Of a stretch of DNA of 64,000 nt, positions 17,773-26,460 are shown one piece after another. The notes beneath the pieces are model-generated. The model had not been told where the DNA came from. It ran no database searches and worked only from the letters and a program-made list of their open reading frames with translations. This DNA comes from Oceanimonas doudoroffii (GTDB lineage: Bacteria; Pseudomonadota; Gammaproteobacteria; Enterobacterales; Aeromonadaceae): contig NZ_NBIM01000008.1 in assembly GCF_002242685.1 (NCBI RefSeq), positions 62,001 to 126,000 on the forward strand, written 5' to 3'. Within the stretch, counting starts at the first letter, position 1, and every line of letters begins with the position of its first letter. The translations under genes were made by a program, and so were the position numbers.

Positions 17773-17794
17773 AAAAGGCGCGTCGGCGCCTTTT
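17773..17794. terminator. Bidirectional terminator between the ABC operon and slyX
   Basis: AAAAGGCGC, loop GTCG, GCGCCTTTT. The A/T-flanked 9-bp stem can serve both the ABC operon (plus strand) and the convergent slyX (minus strand). Confidence 0.85.
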
Positions 17795-17807
17795 CTGTCG
17801 GTGGCGA

Positions 17808-18026
17808 TCAGTAATGGGGCGGTGGGGTTTCTTCGGCCTGGCTGGCCACCTGGCCGGGCTGAATTTCCTTGAATTTTTTGCTCAGCAGGCTGAGCTGCAG
17901 CTTGAAGCGGGCGATTTCGCCGCCCTGAGCGGCGATCTCCTGGTTGAGCTGCTCTATGGTGTCGTCCTGAAAGGCCAGCCGTGTTTCCAGTTGTTCCAGC
18001 CGCTGCAGCAGTTCGTCATTCATCAT
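17808..18026 (-). CDS. slyX: SlyX family protein
   Basis: A 72-residue coiled-coil protein. The heptad region LLQRLEQLETRLAFQDDTIEQ fills the N-terminal two-thirds, and the C-terminus ends AEETPPPHY, identical to that of E. coli SlyX. No enzymatic motif is present and its role is unknown; in E. coli it lies between slyD and fkpA. The start at 18026 is preferred over 18023 because of an AGAG sequence upstream, but the difference is one residue. Its first 11 nt overlap the end of the WD40 lipoprotein gene, so the two are translationally linked. Confidence 0.92.
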   Translation of the reverse strand: MMNDELLQRLEQLETRLAFQDDTIEQLNQEIAAQGGEIARFKLQLSLLSKKFKEIQPGQVASQAEETPPPHY

Positions 18027-19029
18027 TGTGGTCTCTGTCGGTGAGCGTCCAGGTCTCGCCCAGGCCGGCGGAGCTGACGCTGTATAGCCGGTCTGGGGCG
18101 GTAAAGGCGACACTATACACCATGGCACTGGCCGGCCTCAGCTGTGTGTGCAGGCCTACCCGCCAGTGGTTGAGGTGAGCGCCGTCGCTGAGCCGCCACA
18201 GATCCAGCCGGCGGGCGGTGCCGCCGGTGGCCAGCAGGTTCTGCTCCACATTGAGCCGAGCGCTGACAAAGGTCTGGCCCCGGGCGGGCACTTCCAGGCG
18301 CGCCTGCAGCTCGCCGCCGGGCAGGCGACGCAGCTCGCCGCGGCCCTGGGCGTCGGCGCTGAAGGCGGCTCGGCCATTAGCGTCGAGGCGCACCAGGCTC
18401 ACGCTGTGCTCATGGCGCCAGCGCGCCAGAATGGCGGCGTTCGAGGTTTGCCACAGCAGCACCTCGCCGTCGTGGCTGGCGCTGAGGGCATAGCGCCCGT
18501 TGGCAGACAGATCCAGGCTGTTGATACGATCGTCATGCCCGAGAAAGGTCAGCCGGCGGCCGCTGGTCAGGTCGACATATTCCGCTTCGCCATTCTGGTA
18601 CCCCAGCAGCAGGGCCCGGCCAGCATCGGCCAGGGCAAGTGCACGCAGGGGCTGCTCCAGCCGGTAAAAGCCGAGGTTCTGGCCGTTTTGCAGCGACCAC
18701 AGCGCCACCGTGCTGTCGGTGGCGGTGGCCGCGGTATCGCCGCCGGGGCTGCTGGCCAGCAACACCACCGGCGTGCTTTCCTGACCCTGATGCCAGAGAA
18801 ACAGCGGTGCGGGGCCGCCCTGGCGCCATACCTGTACCGGACCGTTACCGGTGGCAATCAGGGTGTGGCGGCCATCGGCGGTGGTGTCGGCGGCCAGCAG
18901 GGAGCCGTCGGTAAAGGACTGACGGCCGGCAGGCGGCACGCCGCGATCGCAGCCGGCGAGCAGCAGCATGACAATGGTTGCCGCAGCGGCCTGGCCGAAG
19001 CGGGTTTTTACCGAGAAGGGGTTTCGCAT
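18016..19029 (-). CDS. WD40-repeat lipoprotein
   Basis: A 337-residue predicted lipoprotein. Residues 1-26 form a lipoprotein signal ending LLLAG before Cys27. The next residue is Asp, which in E. coli often marks retention in the inner membrane. The rest is a beta-propeller: repeated 40-residue blocks with GD..A/ALWSLQNG, RINSLDLSANGRYALSASHDGEVLLWQ and similar WD-type endings. ATG 19029 is preferred over TTG 19035. WD40 lipoproteins usually act as scaffolds. Its fixed coupling to slyX suggests a shared process, and both are divergent from the periplasmic isomerase fkpA. The function is unknown. Confidence 0.82.
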   Translation of the reverse strand: MRNPFSVKTRFGQAAAATIVMLLLAGCDRGVPPAGRQSFTDGSLLAADTTADGRHTLIATGNGPVQVWRQGGPAPLFLWHQGQESTPVVLLASSPGGDTAATATDSTVALWSLQNGQNLGFYRLEQPLRALALADAGRALLLGYQNGEAEYVDLTSGRRLTFLGHDDRINSLDLSANGRYALSASHDGEVLLWQTSNAAILARWRHEHSVSLVRLDANGRAAFSADAQGRGELRRLPGGELQARLEVPARGQTFVSARLNVEQNLLATGGTARRLDLWRLSDGAHLNHWRVGLHTQLRPASAMVYSVAFTAPDRLYSVSSAGLGETWTLTDRDHNDE

Positions 19030-19113
19030 GGGCAAGTTGCAAGGTTAGTATAAATCCCTGAGTATAAGCATCTCATTTTCCAAGGTGTCTGTGCACCCGA
19101 CTCGGAGTTGATA

Positions 19114-19908
19114 ATGAAAAAACTGTTACAGGTCAGCTTGCTGGCGACCGCCGTGATGGCGGGTTTGAGTGGTTGTAATGAGAAGCAGGAGGAGACGGCC
19201 GCTCCTGCCGCCGTGGAGCTCAACAGTTTCGAGGACAAGTCCGCCTACGCCATTGGCCTGTCCATGGGCCGCTATATTGGCTCCACCCTGGAAAAACAGC
19301 AGGAGCTGGGCGTCGACCTGAATAATGACATTATTATGCAGGGGGTGAAGGACGGGTTTGGCAGCGATGGCCAGATGACCGATGAAGAAGTGCAGCAGGC
19401 GCTGATGGCCTACGACACGCACATCAATGAGCTGATCGAGAAAAAGACCGAGGAAGAAGCCGCCGCCACCCTGAAGAAAGGCGAAGACTTCCTCAAGGAA
19501 AACGCCCAGCGTGACGGCGTGCAGGTCACCGAGTCCGGCCTGCAGTACGAAGTGCTGACCCAGGGTGAAGGCGACAAGCCCGCGGCGGAAGACGTAGTGA
19601 CCGTGCACTACACCGGCACCCTGATCGACGGCACCCAGTTCGACAGCTCGGTAGAACGCGGCGAGCCCGCCAGTTTCCCCCTGAACCAGGTGATTCCGGG
19701 CTGGACCGAAGGCGTGCAGCTGATGCCGGTGGGCGCCAAATACAAGTTCTACATTCCGTCTGCCCTGGCCTATGGCGAAGCCGGTGCCGGTACCATTCCC
19801 GGCAACGCCGTGCTGATCTTTGAAGTGGAACTGCTGGAAATTGAAAAGGCCGCCGACGCCGAAGAGGCCGTGGCCGCCAAGTCGGAAGAAGAGGCTACTC
19901 AGCAGTAA
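19114..19908 (+). CDS. fkpA: FKBP-type peptidyl-prolyl isomerase, FkpA-like, with lipobox
   Basis: A 264-residue protein with an N-terminal dimerisation/chaperone domain (about residues 35-140) and a C-terminal FKBP domain (about 150-250; VTVHYTGTLIDGTQFDSS and PLNQVIPGWTEGVQLM are visible). These are the two domains of E. coli FkpA, a periplasmic folding factor. Unlike the soluble E. coli protein, its signal ends GLSGC with Cys21 in a good lipobox, suggesting a membrane-anchored form. An acidic tail with many Glu follows the FKBP domain. ATG 19114 is preferred over TTG 19108. It overlaps the end of the convergent GIY-YIG gene by 14 nt. Confidence 0.92.
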   Translation: MKKLLQVSLLATAVMAGLSGCNEKQEETAAPAAVELNSFEDKSAYAIGLSMGRYIGSTLEKQQELGVDLNNDIIMQGVKDGFGSDGQMTDEEVQQALMAYDTHINELIEKKTEEEAAATLKKGEDFLKENAQRDGVQVTESGLQYEVLTQGEGDKPAAEDVVTVHYTGTLIDGTQFDSSVERGEPASFPLNQVIPGWTEGVQLMPVGAKYKFYIPSALAYGEAGAGTIPGNAVLIFEVELLEIEKAADAEEAVAAKSEEEATQQ

Positions 19909-20227
19909 TGACGCAGCCGGCGCGCAAGGTGCCGGCCGCAATGGGGAGCAGTTGTTGCCAGCCTTCGGGGTGAGCCAGCAACTGCTCCTTTTGTTTTCTG
20001 GGCAGGCGTTTGAGTCGGTATTCCAGCTTCAGCGCCGTGGCCTGGTCGGCCACCGGCTGTTGCCACACCAGCACGGCCGGGCGGCGCGCCCACACATAAC
20101 GGGACGCGCGGCTGCGCACTCGGTTGTGTTCATGGCAGCGGCGCTCGGGATCCAGGCTAATGCCGCCATAGAAGCTGCCATCCCGGCAGCGCAGCAGGTA
20201 GAGATACCAGGGGGCGGTGTGGGTCAT
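19895..20227 (-). CDS. GIY-YIG nuclease-fold protein (YhbQ-like)
   Basis: A 110-residue small GIY-YIG domain protein. The motif region reads WYLYLLRCRDGSFYGGISLD, followed by the conserved arginine in PERRCHEHN, and ALKLEYRLKRLPRKQKEQLL near the C-terminus. It aligns with E. coli YhbQ in length and order. Single-domain members are putative nucleases whose substrates are mostly unknown. The gene converges on fkpA with a 14-nt overlap of the coding ends and is divergent from the SIMPL gene. Confidence 0.85.
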   Translation of the reverse strand: MTHTAPWYLYLLRCRDGSFYGGISLDPERRCHEHNRVRSRASRYVWARRPAVLVWQQPVADQATALKLEYRLKRLPRKQKEQLLAHPEGWQQLLPIAAGTLRAGCVITAE

Positions 20228-20280
20228 GGCATGGGTTACAATCGAAATCCGAACATCGGCAAATCCTAACGGGGTTTTTT

Positions 20281-20991
20281 ATGAAAGCAAACGGAACCGG
20301 GCAGGCGGCGCTGCTGGGCGGTTTGATCGCCCTTGGCCTGATATGGGGTGGCAGTTACCTCAAGGACGCGGTGCACATCTGGAAGCAGGCGGATCGGGTG
20401 GTGTCGGTCAAGGGCCTGGCCGAGCGAGAAGTCCAGGCGGATCTGGTGTTGTGGCCACTCAGCTTTTCGGTGGCGGCCGACAGCCTGGAAGGCCTGTATG
20501 ACGCCATCGATCGGGACAGAACCAAGATCATCGCCTTTTTGCTGCTGCACGGCTTTGACCAGTCCGAGTTGAGCTTTTCTGCGCCCACGGTGCAGGACGT
20601 CTGGGCCAGCCAGTACGGCGAGCAACGTGCACCCCAGCGCTACCGCGCCGACGCCGTGTTGCTGGTGCGCAGCAACAAGGTGGAAGGGGTAAAAAATACC
20701 CAGCCGGCGGTGGCGGGGCTGGTCAGCCAGGGGGTGTTGCTGACCCAGAGTTATGAACACAAGACCCAGTATGTGTTCACCGGCCTCAACGACATCAAAC
20801 CCGACATGATAGCCGAAGCCACCGCCAATGCCCGGGAAGCGGCACGTCAGTTCGCCGACGACGCCGATGCCGAGGTGGGCGGTATTCGTGCCGCCCAGCA
20901 GGGCTACTTTTCCATTACCGATCTCGATGCCTACACTCCCGAGATCAAGCGGGTGCGAGTGGTCACCAGTGTCGACTACCTGCTGGAGTGA
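20281..20991 (+). CDS. SIMPL (DUF541) domain protein
   Basis: A 236-residue protein with one N-terminal hydrophobic segment (about residues 8-25) that is either an uncleaved anchor or a signal. A SIMPL/DUF541 domain follows: VVSVKGLAEREVQADLVLW at its start and EIKRVRVVTSVDYLLE at its end. SIMPL proteins related to E. coli YggE are envelope proteins linked to oxidative-stress tolerance, without a defined activity. The start codon at 20281 is preceded by a T-rich run rather than a strong ribosome-binding site. Its stop is one base from the end of the convergent DsbD-domain gene. Confidence 0.85.
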   Translation: MKANGTGQAALLGGLIALGLIWGGSYLKDAVHIWKQADRVVSVKGLAEREVQADLVLWPLSFSVAADSLEGLYDAIDRDRTKIIAFLLLHGFDQSELSFSAPTVQDVWASQYGEQRAPQRYRADAVLLVRSNKVEGVKNTQPAVAGLVSQGVLLTQSYEHKTQYVFTGLNDIKPDMIAEATANAREAARQFADDADAEVGGIRAAQQGYFSITDLDAYTPEIKRVRVVTSVDYLLE

Positions 20992-20992
20992 G

Positions 20993-21424
20993 TCAGGGCA
21001 GCGTCAGGGCCAGCTGCTGGGGCGGGTAGCACAGACCGGTGGTGCAGCCCTGATAGTGCAGCATGACCCGGCCGCCGTCAGTGGTCTGGCGCAGCGGCAA
21101 GGTCAGGCTCAGTTGCTCGCGGTAGATCTCGCTGTGGCCAAAATATTCGTCCTGGTGGGGCTGGCCCGCCGGCGGCGACCAGTCGCCGAGGGTCACGCCC
21201 TGGCCCTCGGCGGCGAGTTTGTGCCGGTACAGGTAGGCGTCGGGGGCAATGGTGATGCTGACGTTGAGCACATCGCCTTCTTGCCGATGACTGACCACAA
21301 AGGCCTGTTCCACCGGCAGCACTCGGTTGTCGGCAACCGGCCTGTGGTCCGGGCGTTCCAGCACAAAGGGAGCGAGCATCAGCATCAGGGCGGCCAGGGT
21401 CGCCGCCAGCCTGGCTGGTTTCAT
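20993..21424 (-). CDS. Stand-alone DsbD N-terminal (nDsbD-like) domain protein
   Basis: A 143-residue exported protein. Residues 1-20 are a hydrophobic signal, and the rest resembles only the periplasmic N-terminal domain of the disulfide reductase DsbD. The active-site segment YQGCTTGLCYPP places Cys127 and Cys132 like the two catalytic cysteines of E. coli nDsbD, and these are the only cysteines. The membrane and thioredoxin domains of DsbD are absent in the flanking DNA. The next gene, fxsA, lies in E. coli close to dsbD and groESL, so this may be a remnant or a dedicated domain. The ATG at 21424 fits the signal peptide; the upstream extension does not. Confidence 0.8.
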   Translation of the reverse strand: MKPARLAATLAALMLMLAPFVLERPDHRPVADNRVLPVEQAFVVSHRQEGDVLNVSITIAPDAYLYRHKLAAEGQGVTLGDWSPPAGQPHQDEYFGHSEIYREQLSLTLPLRQTTDGGRVMLHYQGCTTGLCYPPQQLALTLP

Positions 21425-21539
21425 TTGATGTTCCTTGATTGGCGGGGCATCACCGGCATTTGAAAACGGGCCATTGCGCCCCCATTTTATGGGTTTGACC
21501 CCCATTGTAAGCCGTGCAGCGGCGAAAAAAGAGGTGATT

Positions 21540-22016
21540 GTGGGCAGAGTATTGTTGTTTTTAATCGGCGCCGGCCTGCTGGAAATTTTCGTGTTTATCG
21601 AGGTGGGCTCGGCCATCGGCGCCTGGAGTACCATAGCGCTGATCCTGCTGACCGCCATCATCGGTATCAGCCTGGTACGCATTCAGGGGCTGCAGACCCT
21701 GATGGAGGCCCAGGAGAAGGTGAACCGGGGCGAAACCCCGGCCCGGGAAATGGTGTCGGGCATGATGCTGGCGCTGAGCGGCGTGTTGCTGCTGCTGCCG
21801 GGCTTTGTCACCGACTTCGCCGGGGTGCTGCTGTTGTTGCCACCGGTGCGTGCCGCCCTGGCCGAGCGTTTCCTGTCCCGGGCCCATGTGCGCGGTGACA
21901 AGGGCCACACCTTTACCGCCGAGTACTATCACCACAGCGAAACCCGGGTGCGCGACGAGCAGGACAAAAAGGGCGTGACCTTTGAAGGTGAAGTCGAGCG
22001 CAAGGACGACAAATGA
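21540..22016 (+). CDS. fxsA: FxsA family membrane protein
   Basis: A 158-residue protein with membrane segments at about residues 3-22, 28-45 and a double one near 75-105 (MLALSGVLLLLPGFVTDFAGVLLLLPP), the hallmark of FxsA. GTG 21540 is the preferred start: AGAGG lies 6 nt upstream and the resulting N-terminus matches the family. E. coli FxsA is an inner-membrane protein whose overproduction relieves exclusion of phage T7 by the F plasmid; its normal role is unknown. The hydrophilic C-terminus ends in charged residues (ERKDDK), as in E. coli. In E. coli it also sits next to groESL. Confidence 0.9.
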   Translation: MGRVLLFLIGAGLLEIFVFIEVGSAIGAWSTIALILLTAIIGISLVRIQGLQTLMEAQEKVNRGETPAREMVSGMMLALSGVLLLLPGFVTDFAGVLLLLPPVRAALAERFLSRAHVRGDKGHTFTAEYYHHSETRVRDEQDKKGVTFEGEVERKDDK

Positions 22017-22043
22017 TCCCTTCGGGGAGCTTGAAGCCTTAAG

Positions 22044-22198
22044 CTGGAAGCTGTCAGTGCGTAGGTTGGCGATGAGCGCAGCGAATCCCAACATTCCGAA
22101 CCGCTTGAAGAACTGGAAGTTTTGCCGGGTGTAAAACCCGGCCTACAATTTACCCCAGTCCCCAGTCCCCAGTCCCCAGTCCCCAGTCCCCAGTCCCC
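22044..22198. repeat. Composite intergenic repeats: REP-like hairpins and a CCCCAGT tandem array
   Basis: Three repeat types lie end to end. At 22060-22096 there is an imperfect palindrome, GTAGGTTGGC...CCCAACATT, of the kind scattered between genes in many gammaproteobacteria. At 22124-22142 GCCGGGT and ACCCGGC flank a GTAAA loop followed by CTACAA. At 22153-22198 there are six perfect copies of CCCCAGT plus a partial seventh. The array ends 7 bases before the MATE stop codon. No gene is seen here. Confidence 0.7.
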
Positions 22199-22204
22199 GG
22201 GTTT

Positions 22205-23557
22205 TCAACTCAGCGGATGGCGAATTCTCCAGGGAAACCGCCGCCAGGCAAACAGGCAGGCGATCAACCCCGTCAGCAGGTTGGCCAGCAGAATGCCGGC
22301 AAAAATCCCTTCGGCACCGGCCAGTCCGGCACCCAGCCAAGCCAGCGGCAGCAACAGGCCGAACAGCCGGGCCCCGTTCAGCAACAGCGAAATCACCGAT
22401 ACCCGCAGGCCGTTCAGCGCCGCGCTCAGTAGCATAAAGCACCCCTGCAGCCCATAACCGATGGGCACCAGCCGCAGATACTGCTGCAACAGTGCCGCAA
22501 CCTCGGCATTGTCGGTAAACTGCCGCGCCAGCCAGGGTGCCAGCCACCACAACAGTGTAAACACGCCCAACTGGAATATCAGCGCAAAGCGCATGGCCAG
22601 CAGCAGGCCGTGGCGGCTGCGCTGGTGCAGGCCAGCACCGGTATTTTGGGAGACAAAAGGGGCCAGCGCCGAGCTCAGTGCCATCATCACGATCAGCACC
22701 ACGGCTTCAATGCGTGAGGCGGCCCCAAAGGCGGCCACGGTTTCGGTACCAAAGTCCGCCAGCAACAGCATCAGCAGGGCGGTGGCCACCGGGTAAAGGA
22801 CGCTGGTAAAGGAGGCGGGAATGGCCACCTGTAACAATTGATACCAGTGAACCAACAGCCGCCCCGGGTGCGGCCACTGCCAGCACAGCAGCCGTTCCCT
22901 GTGCTGCAGCAGGTACAGCGCCACCATCATGGCCATCAGCCAGGAACAGGCGGTGGCGATGGCGGCGCCGCGAATCCCCAGTTCCGGAAAGGGCCCCAAC
23001 CCAAAGATCAGCAGCGGGTCGAGCACGCCGTTGACCAGGCCGGCCACCACCATCACCAGCCCGGGAGTGCGGGTATCGCCGGTGGCGCGAATGGCGGCAT
23101 TGCATACCATGGGCAACACCAGCATGGGCGAAGCGGCGTACCAGATAACCATGTAGTCGTGGATCAGTGGCATCAACTCCGTTTCCGCCCCCAGCAGGGT
23201 AAACAGCGGGTCCAGGCTGGCCAGCCCCAGGGCGACCAGCATCAGTACCAGCACCAGCGACAGCAGCAGGCTGTTACTGGTGAAACGGGCTGCCTGATCG
23301 CGGTGGCCGGCGCCCAGGGCCTGGCCCAGGCAGGCCGACAGCCCGGCGCTCAGTCCCATGGCCAGAGACAGCACCACAAAGGTCACCGGAAAGGTAAAGG
23401 TTACCGCCGCCAGCGGCGCCGTGCCCAGCAACCCGATAAAAAAGGTGTCTACCAGGTTGAACGCCTGAATTGCCACTATGCCCAGTGCCATGGGGCCGGT
23501 CATGCGCGCCAGTTGCGGGCCGATGGGAGCGGTGAGCAGGGAGTTGGTGTGGGGCAC
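22205..23557 (-). CDS. MATE family efflux transporter
   Basis: A 450-residue, twelve-segment inner-membrane protein. It shows the MATE duplication of two six-helix halves, with NLVDTFFIGLLGTAPLAAVT in helix 1/2 and AAFGAASRIEAVVL in the second half. MATE proteins expel drugs or metabolites using sodium or proton gradients. GTG 23557 is the only sensible start for the conserved N-terminus. The gene is divergent from groESL and isolated from other genes. The substrate is unknown. Confidence 0.88.
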   Translation of the reverse strand: MPHTNSLLTAPIGPQLARMTGPMALGIVAIQAFNLVDTFFIGLLGTAPLAAVTFTFPVTFVVLSLAMGLSAGLSACLGQALGAGHRDQAARFTSNSLLLSLVLVLMLVALGLASLDPLFTLLGAETELMPLIHDYMVIWYAASPMLVLPMVCNAAIRATGDTRTPGLVMVVAGLVNGVLDPLLIFGLGPFPELGIRGAAIATACSWLMAMMVALYLLQHRERLLCWQWPHPGRLLVHWYQLLQVAIPASFTSVLYPVATALLMLLLADFGTETVAAFGAASRIEAVVLIVMMALSSALAPFVSQNTGAGLHQRSRHGLLLAMRFALIFQLGVFTLLWWLAPWLARQFTDNAEVAALLQQYLRLVPIGYGLQGCFMLLSAALNGLRVSVISLLLNGARLFGLLLPLAWLGAGLAGAEGIFAGILLANLLTGLIACLFAWRRFPWRIRHPLS

Positions 23558-23647
23558 AAAAAAACCTTGATGCTGCGGCGGGGTGAAATTCGGTGGCCAT
23601 GATAACGCCGCCCCGCCAATGATTTTAAAAAAATTTTGCCTTTCGCT

Positions 23648-23675
23648 CTTGAAGGCGGTGAATGCGCTCCCATAT
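23648..23675 (+). promoter_or_regulatory. Sigma-32 heat-shock promoter of groESL
   Basis: CTTGAA at 23648-23653 and CCCATAT at 23669-23675, separated by 15 nt, match the sigma-32 consensus (CTTGAA, about 13-15 nt, CCCCATnT). It lies about 80 nt upstream of groES. No CIRCE-type inverted repeat is seen. Confidence 0.85.
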
Positions 23676-23752
23676 AGGAAGGCAACGGAACAAGTTTGCG
23701 GCCATTGGCCGTTTATCTATGAAGGTAACAACACTCATCAGGAGAGTTATCG

Positions 23753-24046
23753 ATGAACATTCGTCCATTGCACGATCGCGTCATTATCAAGCGTATTGAA
23801 GCCGAGGCCAAGTCGGCCGGCGGTATCGTTCTGACCGGCTCTGCCGCCGAGAAATCCACTCGCGGTGAAGTACTGGCGGTGGGTAATGGCCGCACTCTGG
23901 ACAACGGCGAAGTGAAAGCCATGTCCGTGAAGGTCGGTGACAAGGTGATCTTCAACGAAGGTTTTGGCGTCAAGACCGAGAAGCTGGACGGCCAGGAAGT
24001 ACTGATCCTGTCCGAAACCGACATCCTGGCAATCGTTGAAGCATAA
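23753..24046 (+). CDS. groES: Co-chaperonin GroES
   Basis: A 97-residue GroES starting [20 protein letters not shown], with the mobile loop around residues 17-34 ([17 protein letters not shown]) that contacts GroEL. A strong ribosome-binding site, AGGAGA, precedes the ATG. It caps the GroEL ring to close the folding chamber. It is 32 nt upstream of groEL, in the universal groESL operon, behind a sigma-32 promoter. Confidence 0.98.
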   Translation: MNIRPLHDRVIIKRIEAEAKSAGGIVLTGSAAEKSTRGEVLAVGNGRTLDNGEVKAMSVKVGDKVIFNEGFGVKTEKLDGQEVLILSETDILAIVEA

Positions 24047-24075
24047 TCCGGTTCATCCACTTTTAAGGAAGATAA

Positions 24076-25716
<1,641 letters not shown>

Positions 25717-25760
25717 TCTGAATCACATTAATGTGGCCGGGTGAGTTCACCCGCATCCCG

Positions 25761-25792
25761 AAAAGCCGGACTCTTGAGTCCGGCTTTTTTTT
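25761..25792 (+). terminator. Rho-independent terminator after groEL
   Basis: AAAAGCCGGACT, loop CTTG, AGTCCGGCTTTT then further Ts: a 12-bp stem and an eight-base T-tract, 45 nt past the groEL stop codon. Confidence 0.93.
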
Positions 25793-25962
25793 GGCCGAAA
25801 GTCTTGTTCCGGCTTGTGTTGGCCTAAATTACACTTCTTCTGCATTAAAGATTTTGGTTATGATGACCTATTGTCTTGAGGGGCGTTTGAGTCCCAGTTG
25901 TATTCAGGATATGACCTTGAAGGATGAAACCAGCGGTATCCTTCGGGCGAAAGGAGAAATGC

Positions 25963-26460
25963 ATGAAGTTGCTCGGCGTCGTTGTATTGCTGTTGATGTC
26001 GTGGGGAGTCCGGGCCGAGGAGGCGATAGTACTGACCATCTCCGGTAATATCGAGCTGGAAGGGCGCTCCCATGAACGCATGGATTACACCTTGTCCCAG
26101 CTTCAGGCCCTGCCCCAGGGTGAGATCACCACGGCCCATCCCTGGTCGAATACTCCTCACACCTACCGCGGACTGGATCTGAGGGCACTGCTCGACACCC
26201 TCTTTGCCCACGCCGAGGTCAAGGCCCTCTATCTGGAATCCCTCAACGGTTTCAGCGTGGTGGTAGACTGGCAGGCGGTGGCGCCTTACCAGCCCTTGCT
26301 GGCCTGGCGTGACAATGGGCGGCTGATGAGCCGTCGCGACAAGGGGCCGCTGTGGCTGATGCTGCCCTACGACAGGGTACCTGAGCTGCAGCAGGCGAAA
26401 TTTCTGCACTACATGGCCTGGCAGCTCAGGCACATCAAGGTAAGAACGGAACCCAGGTGA
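25963..26460 (+). CDS. Periplasmic molybdopterin-oxidoreductase-fold protein
   Basis: A 165-residue exported protein with a signal peptide at residues 1-18 (cleavage after VRA). The mature part has features of the sulfite-oxidase/molybdopterin-binding fold: YTLSQLQALPQGEITT, TYRGLDLRALLDTL and LESLNGFSVVVDWQ. No cysteine is present, so the molybdenum-ligating cysteine of true enzymes is missing and catalysis is unlikely. ATG 25963 has AAGGAG 6 nt upstream. It overlaps the following GGDEF-EAL gene by 4 nt, which points to a periplasmic partner or ligand-binding subunit for that membrane protein. That role is inferred. Confidence 0.75.
   Translation: MKLLGVVVLLLMSWGVRAEEAIVLTISGNIELEGRSHERMDYTLSQLQALPQGEITTAHPWSNTPHTYRGLDLRALLDTLFAHAEVKALYLESLNGFSVVVDWQAVAPYQPLLAWRDNGRLMSRRDKGPLWLMLPYDRVPELQQAKFLHYMAWQLRHIKVRTEPR

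Noticed and set aside
22153..22198. CCCCAGT tandem repeat as a CRISPR array
   Set aside because: The unit is 7 bp with no spacers, and no cas gene is near.
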